DNA from: Lycocorax pyrrhopterus obiensis
Taxonomy: Eukaryota; Chordata; Aves; Passeriformes; Paradisaeidae
DNA: 64,000 nt
Reading direction: 5' to 3'
Assembly: GCA_014706295.1 (NCBI GenBank)
Contig: JACSVZ010000006.1
Span: 31,471,629 to 31,535,628 of the forward strand
Both the position numbers and the translations under genes were made by a program. Below the pieces are notes generated by a model, which was given only the letters and a program-made list of their open reading frames with translations, had not been told where the DNA came from and made no database searches. This document shows, piece by piece, positions 38,317-50,519 of this stretch (positions are counted from its first letter, which is position 1; every line of letters starts with the position of its first letter).

Positions 38317-41300
38317 GTGATTCTACATTTCTTAAGAAATTTTAATCAAGATTCCTGAAAGGGAAATGAATCCCATTTTTATTCCAGAATTTTATTAAAC
38401 TAAATGCTTACTTCTGCAAACTACTGTTGATTGGGGAAGTTGAATTTAAAAACTTATTACTCCTGTTTATTGAGAAGGTTATGGAGAAAGCACAGATCAG
38501 AATGATCAGAATTCAGTGACAATATTGGAAACATTCTATACTAAGACACTTTACAATATACCCAGCAGTCAATTTTAAAAATTACATCCCACCAATGCTA
38601 AGATAGTTCCTCATGATAAATAAATTCCTCCTAGAAAATCAGAGAGCCCGTTAAATGCATATATTCTAGTTTTTAAATAAAACAAAACAGAGCAATATAG
38701 TATATGATTTTGATATTGCATTTGTAAACTTTTTATATGAGGCTTACTGCTATTGTTTCAAGTAACCCACATACCATATATGTAAATGTCATATAAAATG
38801 GACTCCAGTCAATTTCTAAGAGGAGCCGAAATACTCTCTCTGGTTGAAGAAAAAGTGCATGTGAAAAGAAACATATGCATTGGGGATTTTTTTCTCTAGT
38901 AATTTGATTTGACATTGTGCTGGGTGCTTGCTATTATTTCTTATTTCAGTTGTCCCCAGTTTTCAGGAAGGAATTATCATCTCTGTCATTCAATGCACTG
39001 CAATTCCATAAACATGAATGGGGATAATTTAATGAATATTCTGATTCTAGGTAGATCTTGGTGGTGAAACTGAACAGAACAGAGTAGGAATTAGATCAAC
39101 AGAACTGCAAACCTTGAAAAAAAGGAAATTGCTTGACAGTTACAGTACTAAGCTCTTCTAAGTTTTATTGTGTAAAGCACTCTTCATGCTATTTTAATTA
39201 ACAAAACTGTTATCCACGATTTCATTAAATAAAATCCATGAGTCTATTATTCAGGTTGAAAAATGGTGGAAGTCCCTTAAATAATGGAACAACCTGAATA
39301 AAATAAGAAAAAAGCATCAGAAATGCTCCATCTGTAATGATTTTATTAGCTTTTCTATTTCTTTTCAAAGTCAGCTCAGTTAGTATATCCTGCATGGGAA
39401 ACAGTATTTAAATTAGCTTGGCTGTCTTTGCATGAAAGATGATGTGAGATGACTGTGAGCTTTTCAGCTTTCCAGCAGACTGGCAGTAACAAAAACCAGC
39501 AACATTGTTTATATCTTAGTAATAACATCTCTCTTTCTGTAATCAATATTCGTGCATTGCTTCATTTCAAAAGAGCCCTCTTTCTTAGGATTGCTTAGAG
39601 ATGAGCAGTGAAGGAGTTGGAGAGGTGCTGTATTATACCAAAGGAGAGAGAGACCTGTACTATATTATACCTCAGATTCTTGGTATTTCAGCTAAAATTG
39701 TCTTTTATTCTTTTTGGTGGAAGTTAAATTGCCACGGTGTATGGTCTTGAGTTATAAATAAGTATATGGGCAGTCTTTTGTAGAACATCTTTCTAACACT
39801 AAGACATTTGCATGTCACAATTACTGACCTGGAGTCAAGCTGAGTTTTGCTGATTTTCCTCCAATAATCTGGAAAAATTCGAAGGACCTCATGATAAATT
39901 ACAAAACTCCAAGGCTGAGTCTAAAGCAGAGTTACTGGCAAATGCCATGCGGATTTACCTGACATTAAGATGAACATGCAAAAAGATGAATAGAATAAAA
40001 ACTTTTTTCATCACAAGGCTAACTCCACTCTTTGCTAATAGTCCTGGAATTTGCCTACCTTAGCTAATATACAGCATCTGGATAACTTGTTATCTAGGGT
40101 ATAGATTTTTGCTATTGGACCTGATTTGACTTTTACTCCACCACACTCACTTCCAGACACTAGTGGAAATCACGCCCTTAACTTTATAGGTGCCTTCCAA
40201 TGCTTCTTAATGATGGTATTTGTTATATTCAAATAAACCACTGCTGATCAAATTAGCAACGGATCTAATTTTCCTTAACACATTTCTGACATTAAGAGCA
40301 AAATTATAGAATAAATCATTATTAAATTACATGATTTAAAGAAAGCACTTTATCCCATTGTTCTGTGCACCTAAATAGACTCATATATTTTCCAAATTCT
40401 ATTGGAATTTCTTTCAAACCAGTTTTAACTCTGCACTTGTGTCTTCACCTAGAGGACCTCAGAATGACAAAAAACCCCAAAATAAACAAAATGCATAAGT
40501 GCTTTAAATTCTGATACAGTTCAAACACAGCAATGCCTCTATTTCCTGTCTCAAAATGTTTTCACCTGCTCTGAACCTTTTACTGACAATTTTAAAGATA
40601 GGATTTAGAGAATTAAATAAAATATATGCCTTAAAGCCCAATTCAATTTCCTAAGTTGCACAGAATACTACCCTACTAATAAAATATCATACTGTGCTTG
40701 TCACAGGGAGCAGAAGTGATAGGAGAAATATTTTGCTTCATTTCAGCATAGATCACACAAACCTAATTAGGATAAATATTCATCTTAAAATAAGTTCTTA
40801 ACAAGATTTGTCACGGGCAGTTAAGAAAATATGTAGACAGTATGTCTCACAGAAAATATTTGCTGAAACTACTCTAGGTTTTATTCATTTTAGCATAATT
40901 TACATATCATTTAGTCTGTGTTATGTTCATATATAGTAAAGGAATACAAGTTTTATGAGGGTTTACTCATCAAGTCATTTGTAGTTACTCTTCACATGGT
41001 GTATTCATCTGTGCAGGTGAACTGTTCACTCAAGATTTATATCTGATAAAATATAGATTGGTAATTGACAACCATGACATGTCTTTCACATAAATTGGGT
41101 GACTCTCCCTTGGTAACAGTTTAATGATAGCTAAAAATGATAGTGTTCTGAAGAACTTCCACAGTTTGTGGTTTTGCACAAGAAGTGCAAGTGAATATAA
41201 CAGTCTGTGATCTTTCTCAAATTATTTTTACAACTTTAGGTGAATCACTGTATCACTGTAGGTGATTTAGTACATTTACAGTAGGAACCAAGAAATAATT

Positions 41301-43078
41301 TTAGCTATTTTGAGTATGGCAAAAATAATTTTAATAGGAAACTTATGTCAATAATAATATAAGATTTTGTATTTAAGATTTCTCCTGTTGACAGAATTAT
41401 GTCTTTTCCATATTTTGAAACATGGGAAACATATTTCAAAAACCTAAACAATTAAAAAAAACCCCAAATCCTAACCCACTTTTTATTTTATTTTAATGCC
41501 TGCCTAGGAGGTTAGGAGACAAAAAGCAGGCATGATTTTTATTTCTCCCTGCTAGATACAATTGCAGATTTAGAGAACTGCATGCTTTTCTTTTAGAGAC
41601 ATTTCAACTCTCAATACACAGAATCCTGAAAGCAATGAAAGAATTAAAAAATGGAAAAAAAAAAGAAAAAGGAAGCTTGACAGCTGTTATTTTTAGTTAA
41701 GGATATTATAGTTTATAAAGAAAGCTCCCAGAGAAGAATGCAATGTTTATGTGCACATTCCTTACAGATGATAGTCATTAAAGAGAGGCTTTGTGGTTAA
41801 CCCCTGTCAATGGGAATGTATGGATTCTGGTAGGAAAAAGAATTATATACTACCACAATTTGTAGGAAAGTTTTATTTTTAAAGTATTGACTACATGGTT
41901 ATGAAAAAAGATGTTTGAGGAGAGCAGTAGAGAAGTGAGGATTTGTTCTTGCTCCTCTTCAAATCAGTAGATGAAATAAGCCCCTCTGATTTAATAGAGG
42001 AAAATCTAGTTTAGGAAATTTTATGCTTAAGGTAGAGACATTTTTCTAAATTTATATTCAATTTACAGTACATTTCAATAGCATCAATTTAGGATACTTT
42101 TTAAGAAAAAAAAATCAATTAATTTTAAATGTTTTACAGCAGCTTCTCTAGGTCAGAAAGATATTTTGGTAAGTATCAGATGTTTGACTATTATGATTCC
42201 ACTAGAGTTTACTTTATATCAACCGCTTAATCAATTGTTCTGTTATAGAAGCCAAATCAGACCCATATAATTATTTAAAATTGTAGAATAATAATCACTA
42301 CTGTCTCAAGTAAATCATAATATTACAGAGAAAATGTTTTCCTCCTCTATTTGAGGGATTGACTTTCTGAAGAAAAAATAAAATAGAATCACTGAATGAA
42401 TGACAATCATGGAAAGAACTCCCTTTGGGGTTTTCATAAAAAATTTTGCTTTCCAGCAGTCATATAGCCTTTCTGTCACTTCAATTAGGATGAAACAATA
42501 TAAAACAATTTGCACAGTATTCCACATGTTATTGCACGTCGATACACCTCCCCCAGAAGTCTGAACACACACCTAATCTTAATCAGATGGTAATAAGCTT
42601 TAAAGAGAAAGAAGCTGATATATAAAGTTTAATCTCTTATGTCTTAAGAAGGACAATCAGGACTAAGTTTCAAAAAGATGTTTTAAAAAGCCATGTATTA
42701 AACTGTAATGTGGCTGAAACAGTCATTTTTGCAGAAAAAATGATGAGATATACAAATATATGCATGCACAAATCCAACTATTTTGTAGGAACAAATAACT
42801 TGTCTGGTTTTAATTGCATTTGATATTGCATAACACCAGAAATCATGCATGAGCAGAATTTCAAAAAAGCACATTCCAAGAGAAAATCTGAGATTCTGCT
42901 TTTTAAAATTATTAGAATATCTCTGAAGAATCACCTAATGTTCTAGGATTCTCATTAAGTGGGTTACATTCTGAAATGTTCCTGAGCTAATCGTCCCATT
43001 CTCATTGAAATCAATAGAAATCAGTGCTGAGTCTGTACAAAGGACTCAACCATATTTAGGCAATTTTTTGGTTTTAGG
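38317..43078. other. AT-rich non-coding stretch, no gene seen
   Basis: No exon, structural RNA or mobile element was recognised. The segment at about 39,340-39,600 has mixed composition and reads like a possible conserved non-coding element, but only alignment could show this. The frames here are all under 90 codons. Confidence 0.5.
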
Positions 43079-43288
43079 TGCTTTCTTCACTGAAAGGATA
43101 GTTAAGCACTGGAATGGTCCAGGGAAGCAGTAGGGTCACCATCCCTGGAATTGTTCAAGAAATGACTGGATGTGGCGCTTAGTGCCATGGCCTAGTTGAC
43201 AAAGTGGTGATCCATCAAAGATCGGACTCAGAGATCTCGGAGGTCTTTTCCAACCTTAATGACCCTGTGATTCCATTCTATGATCTCC
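43079..43288 (+). mobile_element. CR1 LINE 3' fragment, plus strand
   Basis: This is a CR1 3' end in the sense direction: AGCACTGGAATGGTCCAGGG, GTCACCATCCCTGGAATTGT, TCAAGAAATGACTGGATGTG, then GGAGGTCTTTTCCAACCTTA and the terminal GTGATTCCATTCTATGATC. The last part preserves two degenerate copies of the ATTCTATG-type terminal repeat recognised by the CR1 reverse transcriptase. The fragment is about 0.2 kb, heavily 5'-truncated, with no coding content. It is in opposite orientation to the copy at 38 kb, so the two are independent insertions. Confidence 0.92.
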
Positions 43289-43691
43289 AGCTACCTAGCA
43301 CAGCATCTTAACCTGGCTATGGGAGGAACTGCTTGTGTGAAGTTAACCGGGATATCTTTGATACAGCATGGCACAAGGTGGTGTAGAAACATCCTGCTGT
43401 AAATCAGCAGAGGGGGAGGTGACCAGACGCTGGGGATGTCACTGCTGGTGTTCTGGAGCATGTTGTACGATAGATCTTTTCATTTTTGAAGATTGCAGTA
43501 AGTTAAAAAAACTAAATATACATTGGGGTTCAATCTAGCTGGTGTTACAACTTTGCACATAGGGTTGACACAGGCCCAGACCCTCAGTTGTTGTTAAGTG
43601 GGTATTGGTGGAGCAACATGAACTTGAAGATGCCTTGATTTACACTTGAAGTATGTTTGGGTTTGGGTTGATTGCTTAGGGTTTTTTGTTT

Positions 43692-43764
43692 GGGGGGGGG
43701 GTGGTGTTGTTTGGGTTGGTTTTGTAGTATTTTTTTAGTTGTCTTATTTCGGGGGGGGGGGGGG
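43692..43764 (+). repeat. Two long poly-G tracts
   Basis: Runs of 10 G (43,692-43,701) and 14 G (43,751-43,764) lie about 50 bp apart in a G/T-rich strand, with further GG and GGG words between and after them. Long uninterrupted G runs are rare, unstable in replication and difficult to sequence, so the exact lengths may be unreliable. They can fold into G-quadruplexes on the plus strand. The apparent reading frames across this patch are low-complexity products, not genes. Confidence 0.85.
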
Positions 43765-46700
43765 AATGGGGAAGTTGTCCTTCCCATTTTTTATCTCATA
43801 ATCTGTGGTTTTTATATCTTTAGTCTGCCCATCTGCCCAGCCTTCTCTTTACCTATTCACCTTTGCTTGGGCACTACATGTTGTTGCAGGATGAGAATGA
43901 TCTTAATATTTAAACCTTGAAAGCTAATAATCCCATCTTGCAAGACTTTGTTTAGACCTCATCTAAAATCAGCACGAGCAGGATACGTAAGACTGAAAAA
44001 AAGACTTAATGAGGCCAGACTTAATAATATACAACTACATGAAGGGTTAGTGGGGGAAGTGAAGATATGAACCAAGAATGAACTCGCTTTCATTGCTGTA
44101 TTCAAATATAAATTGTATGCATAAGCTAAAATGATGAACACAGACATGAAAGGGGAAGAAAAAGGGAAGCGTTTAAAGTTCGTTGAGACAGAAAGAGATG
44201 TCTCAAAATTTTGCATACAACACTTATTATTCTTACTCTAAACATAAAATAATTGTATTGTTCCTCCTTACATAAAACAGGAAAATGCGGAGAAATGGGA
44301 AAGAAAAGCCTGGTAAAAATATCCTTCAGTTACAAATGTAGCACTGCATTACATGGTGTTGCTGCTTAAAACATAAGAATTATTTCAAACCCTTCCTGCA
44401 GTATCTAAAAGGCCTTTAACTGTATTATCACCACCAGACCAATCATGTCTTTTTCTTGCTAACTAGAAGATGCAACTTTATAACTAAAATAAAAAGCAAC
44501 TGTGAAACAATGATCCAGAGCACTGTCTGAAAGCATTTGTTAGGACAGTCTTTCATTCTGTGGTTGTACATGCTCAGGGCACAGTTTTTGACAGGGACTA
44601 ATGGAAAATTGCATTTTGATGGCTAAAGATAGTTACAAAAACAAGAGAGAAAAAATTGAAATGTCTTTTTTTTGCAATATATTACGGTGCTTTGTAGTGG
44701 GAAAGAGCAGCTTTTAAAATAGTAAGATGCAGATGAGGGTGTGTAATCTTACCACCTCCTCCCTTAGAAGGTGGAGAAGAATGATAGCAGGGAATTTGAA
44801 AACTTTAAAATTAGCTAAGAAAGGATGAAGAAATGTTCTTCCCCAGAGAAAGCAGCCGACAACAAAGGAGTATCTGTCATTCTACACTTGAGTAGTAATT
44901 AACCAGCTCTTAGTCCCTACAACCATACTTACAGGTTAATCAGACTTGCAAGTCCTGGACTTCTCACATTTTGCTAACTTCTTCTATAACCACTGCTGCT
45001 ACTAAGCACAGATCCCAATTCTTGGATTCCTTGTCTTGTTTAACTAATCTTGTATTCAATTTTTAGAGAGGTCTCTGTCTGGAAATATAAAGAACATGCC
45101 TTACATCTTTCCCGCACAATGCACTTTATTTACTGTAAGGAATTTTGCTAGGGTTCACTTTTTGAAGAAAAAGAAATAAACAAATATTAATATATCTACA
45201 TAGCTCTTTACTTAAATATACACATATATGAACAAAGACTGTAAATTAGACTGGATGCTTCAGGGACGGGCAAGGGACTGAGCAGTAATCCAAGTTTTGA
45301 AGGACATGACCCATGCAGCCTCTCACAGGTCTCAGCAATGGAAAATGTTCCCATTTGGGGTCACTGTGGCTTTTCATGCAGCTCAGATGCTGAAGAATAT
45401 GAAATAGGACTAAGATATGCTTCTCCAGTTTTCTTACAGTTCTATGTTTTTTTTCTCTTCTGATGTCCCCAGACAATTCAGGACATAAAGAAGCCGGTTC
45501 CCACTCAGACACATTGTAGAGACATTGTCTCTGAAGTTCTGCTACCACACAATGATCCTGTCTTTACTCGCTGCAATTCGAGGAGATCACCACAACAAAT
45601 GTGGGTGATCTTGAGCACTGGAAAGCGTGCAGAAAAAAAGAAAGAAAGACAGACCCAGATGATACACACCCTTTACAAAATACCCATTAAATGAAAACTT
45701 TTTTCTAAAAATCCCTAATGTAAAGCCAGATTATGCCACAGTGTTAAGACATTTGAACCTGAAGAAAAAGTAGAGAAAGGTAATCTAAAATCAGGTGAAA
45801 CTAGGAAACAAAAAACAAATAAGCAAACAAAAAAATTTCTTATTCAACCTTCTGTAAACAATGTGAGACCAAAGACTGTAAACTCTTGATTTTATAAACC
45901 TGAGCTACAAAGCAAGGGCCAAGCTATTGGTATGTCAGTTCTCTTTGAAATTAATTTTATTCTGCAGTTCAGCACAATTAAATCTTTGCCTTTAAGCCAT
46001 CAGTGGAAAGGAATGGGAGTTATTTGCTTTTTTTTTCCTCCCCCCTCAATGACATCTCTTCAGTAGCAGACAGGAATTTGCCCTCTGTTTTCAGTTTGTA
46101 TAACATCATAGTGTGCTTAAATAACCCACAGGGTGAAATTCAACCTGATGCAGCTTCAGTTCCTTCAGGAAAATACAGCTCTATTTTCCTTAGCAAGTTA
46201 CTCTTATGAGGTTTGATATAACATCTGAAATATTGCATTTTAAGGATCAAAGGAAATGTCACCCATGGGGTACAGTGATGCTGAAAAATACAGAAGCCAC
46301 AGCTCCTCACAGAGGAACAAAGTTTAAATAAAGATACAACAAGCCCAACAATGCTGGGTCACAGTACACTGAGAAAAGCCAAGCAAACACAAATGGGTCA
46401 TGCTTCACTTACAATCCTACAAACTACACCCAGTAAACATCCTTTGAACAACAATAACTTTAGTCTACTTTTCTACATGTTCAATGTATGTATTTTCTTT
46501 AGATAGAATCATATAAACAGGGCTTGTTTTTTTTGTCTTAAGAGTTGCTTTTTTTCTTTTCTGTCTATCTATATCATTTCCATGCACAATGGAAGCTCTG
46601 TTCCAAAGTTAAGTTCAAGTAAGGAGGACTAATTAGTCAAATTTCTAAAAGGGTTTAAGCCATCCACATAAGTCTCAACTACAGGCAGATAGGGCATTCC

Positions 46701-49677
46701 TAGAATGTAAAGATGAAAATCAAATTTAAAAAAAAAATTACAGAAGATAACTTTTGGGACTTCATATCTTAAAACAACTGTGCAAGCAGTACATAATTGC
46801 TACAAAAGATTGTTTTTTTCACAGCAAAGGATGTATCCAATGAATGCATCATTGCTTTGCTTTGTGTTATCCAATGTCAAACTTCTGCAACTGTATCCCT
46901 TATTCAGAGGAACAGTGTGTGGATCTGTAGCCTGAAAACAGTTGACATAAGCAGAATGCTGTTTGCAAGTCTGCTTGGTCAGTCTACTCATACTATTCAC
47001 AATAGGCACTTAGGTCACATGGTGCTTTTTTGCATCTTGCTGGATGATTGGAATTTATTTTAAGCAGGAGGAAAATAACAAACAACAGGCAGTAATTAAG
47101 AGCAAATGCTGTTGTACCTACTAATTCTTTTAAATGTGAAAATCAAATATGTTTGAACTAATTTGTATTTTGAAGACTTAATGAGTTACTTGGATTCCAA
47201 CTACACCTTTTTACCTGAGGAGAAAAAATATATTGTCTAGTCTTTGGGAAATATTTTTTCCTACTTAGAATTAAACTATAGATAGAAAGTCTACAGATCT
47301 TAGTATTTGTACAAGAGAAGCATTCATTCTTCTGGCATTCATTTTTTCCTTCAGAAATCCTGTGTTTGGTAGAATCATGTTCTCAAGATACTGTGAAGCC
47401 TGTGCTTCTCAGTGAGACTCTTCACCCTTAAGGATCTTCCTTCTAATTAAACTTTATATTAACAACTGAATGCAGACAGGTTTTCCTGCTTTCAGTTATA
47501 TGAAGTTAGTAATTCACTGGCTATATGCACATTAATTTACCTAGAACTTAATGGAATTTGTCTACCCAGTTTCAATTGATACTCACATTCGCAGAGCTAT
47601 GCTGAAACTCCTTTCACATTCCATATATTCTTGCCTGGTGAAAAAATAGTTGCACATGCATGTGATTGCCTCTTTGGATCCTTTTCAAAGCCTTCTTTAG
47701 GAATCTGAATACGCCCTTCTGTGGGAAAAACTGCAGAAACAAAAAAAGGAATGAAAAACTCTTTAAGACCATCCTTCCTCCCAGAAATTTCTCAGAACCT
47801 GATTGAGGGCTTCAGATATAAGGGATCCTAAAAGAGCAGGAACGATCAAAGCCTCCAGCATCAAAACATTTTGGTTTCACCTTTCACTGCACCTCCTACT
47901 TACAGCTATTGGTGTAGAAAGAGTAAAGCACAGAGACAGAGGACACACAGCCCTGGGAAAGATGTTTAAATGGGTATTCCACACTGGAGGAAACCTGGCA
48001 GAAAGGTTATCTAAGTTGTACTATTTTTCTGCTTTGATCCCTGCTGGGAAAATGCACACCTTTCACTTTCTCAACCTCTGCTGTCCAGAGAAACTGCAAA
48101 GTATCTGCAGCTACAAAATAATTGTATGTTCTATATATACATGCACACAAATACACTCAAACATACTGAGAGCATAAACCAGCACATACTTACAGTGATT
48201 CATTCACTGCAAAATCATACTCTGCCAAATCAATGAGTTACTTCTGTGCAACTGAAGGTAAATTTCACTCATGGTGGATGATTAATATCTATTGTGTTTG
48301 GCAGGATTATGTCAAAGAGTAAATGAAAAAAACGTATATTATGCATGAATGGTATTGTAAACATCGCAGGCTATATTGTGAAGGGTATCTTTAAAGATTT
48401 TGTTCTGAAACACTGAAATTTGGAAACAGTGAAAGAAGTCAAAGCATTTGGTTACAAGAAAATTTTCATTAGAAAAGTAGGTTTGTTGTATGCTTCCTAT
48501 TACACCTAGATCAAAGATGCACATGATGTTCCTCATGATTCTAAATAATATTATGTTTGTCCCCATGGTGTTCACATATCCCAAGGGAATAGGGAATATA
48601 AATCAATTCCTGTATAGGTGTAAAGTATAATAAATGGATCTTGGTGTACCAGCTATTACAAATTATCGCTCTGCATGTTTCACTGATTGGTATGAGAGCA
48701 TCTGTACGGACTTATAAATGATGGTCAGGGAAGTGCATGTATGTTCTACCTGCTTATGAGCTGAATTGCTGAAAAGCCTTTTGTAAGAAGAGTGCGTCTC
48801 AGACCTCACATCGCATAAATAGCTATGAAGAGGTCTGACACTGAATCTCTTTCCTGATGCTTGAACTGTAGGTGTCTGTGTTTTTGCATTTGGAAGGGAT
48901 GAAGAAAAAACAAACTGTTCATCCATTGTTATTAATCATTTACAGTGAAGTAACTATCCCACATTTGTATGAGCTAAATCTAGCCAATGTGCAATTAATT
49001 AGATGTGAGGATGAAAGCTCCTTGTTCCTTCTGATGTATTATTTTTATAATACATTTTTGAATGTTCTGTCTTTTCTTTTTACGCCATCAAAGAATAATA
49101 GAATGGTATGTGACGTGACCATAGATGTTCACACTGAGTCAATACAACACATGCAGAGGTTGAAGCTAAATAAGAAATTTTGTACTAATTTATTCCTTAT
49201 GTAATTTACAGAAAATTCTGGTAAAGAAGGTCATTCAGAAGGACATATATTTATTTCTATGAACTTAGCTCATGGGTTAGAATTGTCAAGGACATTTAAA
49301 GGACAAAAGTGCTCAACATAAAACTTAAATAAACAATTGGATATTCGTCAGATCTGGGTGAGGAGGTTTTTTTGGTGTTGGTGTTTTTTTTTTTTTTTGT
49401 TGGGGGACGGCTTGTTTTGGTTTTAGATTGTTTTGTTTTGGGGGGTTTTTTGGCCAGGGAATCCAAAACATCACAGCTTTATTACTTTCCCATCTTTTTA
49501 ATATAAAAGAAAGGGCACATTGGTCCAAGTGGTTCTCATTAAATGCTTGGAATATGATTACAGAAAATCCCTTCATAGCAGTTCTTGCTTTGCAGACCTT
49601 GGTGGGTGTTTGGGAGGGCAGATGATCCTGGGACTATCTGATTTAAGAACCATCTCTTTCTACCTTAGTTACTAATG
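43765..49677. other. AT-rich non-coding stretch, no gene seen
   Basis: No exon, structural RNA or mobile element was recognised. The frames, including the 124-codon one at 47,803-48,177, lack domains; that one also lacks an ATG start. A T/G-rich low-complexity patch with a T15 run lies at about 49,368-49,450. Confidence 0.5.
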
Positions 49678-49764
49678 GAAGAATATAAGAATGGACTTAA
49701 TGGATCCATCTGGCCCAGCATTCTGTGGTCTAACTGTGAACAACAGAGATGCCAAGGGAAGAAT
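49678..49764. repeat. Old dispersed repeat, left part, split by CR1
   Basis: The words ATAAGAATGG, TGGATCCATCTGGCCCAGCA and TTCTGTGGTC resemble a dispersed amniote/sauropsid repeat whose copies carry a TGGTCCATCTAGCCCAGTATCC-like core. I cannot name the family with certainty. The sequence is interrupted by the CR1 that follows, and its likely continuation (GGGAAGAATATCAATGTAAG) is seen after that CR1 at about 50,345. It is therefore older than the CR1 insertion. Confidence 0.5.
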
Positions 49765-49784
49765 TAATTAGAATTAATTAAAAT

Positions 49785-50329
49785 AATTAAGGTCAGGTAA
49801 CAGCTGAACAGGTGGGCCCGGAGGGTTGCGAACAGTGGTACAAAGTCCAGCTGGAGGCCAGTCAGCGTATACCCAAGAGGCTGATACTGGTGCCATTGCT
49901 CTTTAACACGTTCATTAATGACCTAGTCACTCCTCACGTGAGGAGAGGCTGAGAGCTGGGACTGCTCTGCCTGGAGAAGAGACGGCTCAGGGGGGATCTT
50001 ATCAATGTGCATAAATATCTGAGAGGGAAAGAAGATGAGGGAACCTACCTCTTCTCAGTGGTGCCTAGAGAAAGGACAAAAGGCAGTGGGCACAAAGTAA
50101 ACACCTCAAGTGCCCTCTGAACATAATACTTTTTTACTGTGAGAATTGTCGAACACTGGCATAGGTTGCCCAAAGAGATCATGGAATCTCCATATTGTTG
50201 CAGATATTCAAAACTCAACTGCACACAGTGCTGGACAATCAGCTGTAGCTGATCCTGCCCGACCAGGAGGTTTAAACTAGGTGATTTCACATCCCCTTCA
50301 ATCACTCAGAGACTCTGTGTGACTCTGTG
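49785..50329 (+). mobile_element. Internally deleted CR1 LINE, plus strand
   Basis: The first part (about 49,790-49,925) matches the CR1 reverse-transcriptase region: a trace of GTKSSWRPV-like sequence in TGGTACAAAGTCCAGCTGGA, then a LLFNTFINDL block at about 49,899-49,927. At about 49,930-49,940 the sequence jumps directly to the 3' region (GAGGAGAGGCTGAGAGCTGG, CTGCCTGGAGAAGAGACGGC), so the remainder of the reverse transcriptase, including its catalytic block, is missing. The 3' region then runs through to the terminal GACTCTGTGTGACTCTGTGA repeats ending at 50,329. It is flanked by a 25-bp near-duplication. No functional protein is possible. Confidence 0.9.
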
Positions 50330-50400
50330 ACAACAGAGATGTCTTGGGAAGAATATCAATGTAAGGTAAGCACATAGACATATTTCCCCTGACACTCTGT
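50330..50400. repeat. Old dispersed repeat, right part, with target duplication
   Basis: Positions 50,330-50,354 repeat 49,740-49,764 (ACAACAGAGATG...GGGAAGAAT) with 22 of 25 identical bases. This fits a target-site duplication made when the CR1 inserted into the older repeat. The sequence beyond 50,354 continues as the likely remainder of that repeat before losing resemblance. The right limit is arbitrary. Confidence 0.5.
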
Positions 50401-50484
50401 CTTGGGAATTTCTTTAAGGCAGAAGTGGTGTTTTGATATTCAATAGAACAGTCATAAATTTCATAGTTTCCCAGAAAAGTGTTC

Positions 50485-50516
50485 TCTCTTTCTTTCTTTC
50501 TTTCTTTCTTTCCTTC
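50485..50516. repeat. (TTTC)n microsatellite
   Basis: About seven consecutive TTTC/CTTT units occur, with one CCTT interruption at the right end. This is an ordinary tetranucleotide repeat, purine-rich on the minus strand, likely polymorphic in length. It lies about 155 bp downstream of the CR1 3' end, outside the element. Confidence 0.9.
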
Positions 50517-50519
50517 TGC

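Noticed and set aside
47803..48177. 124-codon plus-strand frame
   Set aside because: It has a non-ATG start, no domain and no splice or promoter context.
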